64,000 bases of DNA from assembly GCA_964247055.1 (NCBI GenBank), contig CAXTSY010000004.1, positions 30,775 through 94,774 on the forward strand, read 5' to 3'. The stretch comes from Paragordius varius. Taxonomy: Eukaryota > Nematomorpha. The position numbers and the translations under genes are program-made. Below are positions 62,301 through 64,000 of the stretch, in pieces (the stretch's first letter is position 1; every line of letters starts with the position of its first letter). Under the pieces are notes generated by a model. It saw nothing but the letters and a program-made list of their open reading frames with translations, did not search any database and was not told the DNA's origin.

Positions 62301-64000
62301 TAGTTATATTTTATTTAATTTTATTTTATTTTATTTTATTTTATTTTATTTTATTTTATTTTATTTTATTTTATTTTATTTTATTTTATTTTATTTTATT
62401 TTATTTTATTTTATTTTATTTTATTTTATTTTATTTTATTTTATTTTATTTTATTTTATTTTATTTTATTTTATTTTATTTTATTTTATTTTATTTTATT
62501 TTATTTTATTTTATTTTATTTTATTTTATTTTATTTTATTTTATTTTATTTTATTTTATTTTATTTTTATATTATTTTATTTTATTTTATTTTATTTTAT
62601 TTTATTTTATTTTATTTTATATAAATATAGTTATATTTTATTTTATTTAATTTAATTTTATTTTATTTTATTTTATTTTATTTTATTTTATTTTATTTTA
62701 TTTTATTTTATTTTATTTTATTTTATTTTATTTTATTTTATTTTATTTTATTTTAATTTATTTTTATTTTATTTTATTTTATTTTATTTTATTTTATTTT
62801 ATTTTATTTTATTTTATTTTTATATATTTATTTTATTTTATTTTATTTTATTTTATTTTATTTTATTTTATTTTATTTTATTTTATTTTATTTTATTTTA
62901 TTTTATTTTATTTTATTTTATTTTATTTTATTTTATTTTATTTTATTTTATTTTATTTTTTATTTTATTTTATTTTATTTTATTTTATTTTATTTTATTT
63001 TATTTTACTTTATTTTATTTTATTTTAATTTATTTTATTTTATTTTATTTTATTTTATTTTATTTTATTTTATTTTTATTTTATTTTATTTTATTTTATT
63101 TTATTTTGTTTTATATTATTTTATTTAATTTTATTTTATTTTATTTTATTTTATTTTATTTTATTTTATTTTATTTTATTTTATTTTATTTTATTTTATT
63201 TTATTTTATTTTATTTTTATTTTATTTTATTTTATTTTATTTTATTTTATTTTATATAAATAAATTTATATTTTCTTTTATTTAATTTTATTTTATTTTA
63301 TTTTATTTTATTTTAATTTATTTTTATTTTATTTTATTTTATTTTATTTGATTTATTTTTATTTTATTTTATTTTATTTTATTTTATTTTATTTTATTTT
63401 ATTTTATTTTATTTTATTTTATTTTATTTTATTTTATTTTATTTTATTTAATTTTATTTTATTTTATTTTATTTTAATTTATTTTTATTTTTATTTTATT
63501 TTATTTTATTTTATTTTAATTTATTTTTATTTTATTTTATTTTATTTTATTTTATTTTATTTTATTTTATTTTATTAAATTTTATTTTATTTTATTTTAA
63601 TTTATTTTATTTTAATTTATTTTTATTTTATTATATTTTATTTTATTTTATTTTATTTTATTTTATTTTATTTTATTTTATTTTATTTTTATTTTATTTT
63701 ATTTTATTTTATTTTATTTATTTTATTTTATTTTATTTTATTTTATTTTATTTTTATTTTATTTTATTTTATTTTATTTTATTTTATTTTATTTTATTTT
63801 ATTTTATTTTATTTTATTTTATTTTATATAAATAAATTTATATTTTATTTTATTTATTTTTATTTTATTTTATTTTATTTTATTTTAATTTATTTTATTT
63901 TATTTTAATTTATTTTATATTATTTTATTTTATTTTATTTTATTTTATTTTATTTTAATATATTTTATTTAATTTTATTTTATATAAATAAATTTATATT
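59331..64000 (+). repeat. Right-domain array to window end
   Basis: Contents are ATTTT runs with D modules (60749, 61338, 62083, 63254, 63826, 63982), G motifs, an E module (ATTTC at 59765), TTTTTATATTATTTT motifs (about 59890, 60263, 62567), GTTTTATATTATTTT (about 60602, 63107) and two ATTAAATTTT variants (about 61075, 63575). The last 300 bp are more irregular. It contains no gene, and the array continues past the window edge. Confidence 0.82.

Larger units (their letters stand above)
36181..64000. repeat. Right arm of ATTTT pentanucleotide satellite array
   Basis: The array resumes directly after the (ATT)6 tail of the retrotransposon, in the same orientation and register type as on the left, and runs to the window end. 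It uses the right-domain vocabulary: module D, module E (ATTTC unit), module F (ATTTAATTATATTTT), G (TTTTGATTTATTTTT), a TTTACTTTATTTT variant, and blocks of four to six ATTTA units. Modules B and C of the left domain were not seen here. There is no gene, RNA or unique sequence in this arm. Confidence 0.97.

Noticed and set aside
29072..63999. Match of module D (ATTTATATTTT) to the budding-yeast ARS consensus
   Set aside because: The match is exact, but the LINE indicates an animal genome where origins do not use this motif, and chance matches are expected in AT-only DNA.
1..64000. The whole array as an over-extended LINE tail
   Set aside because: The tail is ATT, not ATTTT. The array lies on both sides of the element and has its own module order, which the insertion interrupts.
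1..64000. Whole window as a sequencing or assembly artefact
   Set aside because: Hexamers, modules and single-base variants recur at consistent positions in several blocks, which random homopolymer error would not produce. Copy number and block order could still be affected by assembly.

Overview
The window is almost entirely a satellite built on the pentamer ATTTT (AAAAT on the other strand), interrupted once by a complete-looking non-LTR retrotransposon at about 32851-36180. That element carries the only believable protein-coding gene. It has one long ORF with an APE-type endonuclease followed by a LINE reverse transcriptase, a very short 3' UTR and an (ATT)n tail, which is the layout of RTE-type LINEs. 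This points to an animal nuclear genome with AT-rich heterochromatin. The sequence does not allow a narrower taxonomic call. There are no tRNA, rRNA, CRISPR or bacterial-type features.

The array is not featureless. Runs of ATTTT are punctuated by short non-pentamer modules that recur many times. Module A is an 18-bp imperfect palindrome, ATATAAATATAGTTATAT, plus an ATTTAATTTAATTTT-like tail. Module B is T7-9AATTTT. Module C is AATTCATTTGATTTT. Module D is ATATAAATAAATTTATAT followed by TTCTTTTATTTAA. Module E is two ATTTTT hexamers and an ATTTC. Module F is an A core followed by ATTTAATTATATTTT. Module G is TTTTGATTTATTTTT. B and C are seen only in the left part (1 to about 28.5 kb). D, E, F and G are seen only from about 29 kb to the right end. 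The window therefore holds two array domains with different module vocabularies, joined by a zone of irregular variants at about 28.1-31.2 kb.

Within each domain the modules recur in fixed order as higher-order repeats. In the left domain an ordered block of more than fifteen landmarks occurs three times (about 4.07-8.0, 12.6-16.3 and 19.4-23.25 kb), and a 1.4-kb part recurs at 10.1-11.6 kb. In the right domain a 1.53-kb block is tandemly duplicated (36.5-39.6 kb), short A/F units of 116-226 bp are tandem (44.87-45.9 and 49.65-50.3 kb), and the 40.6-43.1 kb segment recurs at 57.4-59.3 kb. Spacings between modules often differ by whole multiples of 5 bp, so the ATTTT runs appear to gain and lose units while the modules stay fixed.

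The retrotransposon inserted into an existing right-domain array: its left flank and right flank are the two halves of an E module. Apart from this LINE no genes act together here. All other long open frames on the + strand are artefacts, because (ATTTT)n has no stop codon in any + frame. I found no convincing new gene system. The unusual content is the hierarchical architecture of a 5-bp satellite and the intact LINE inside it.
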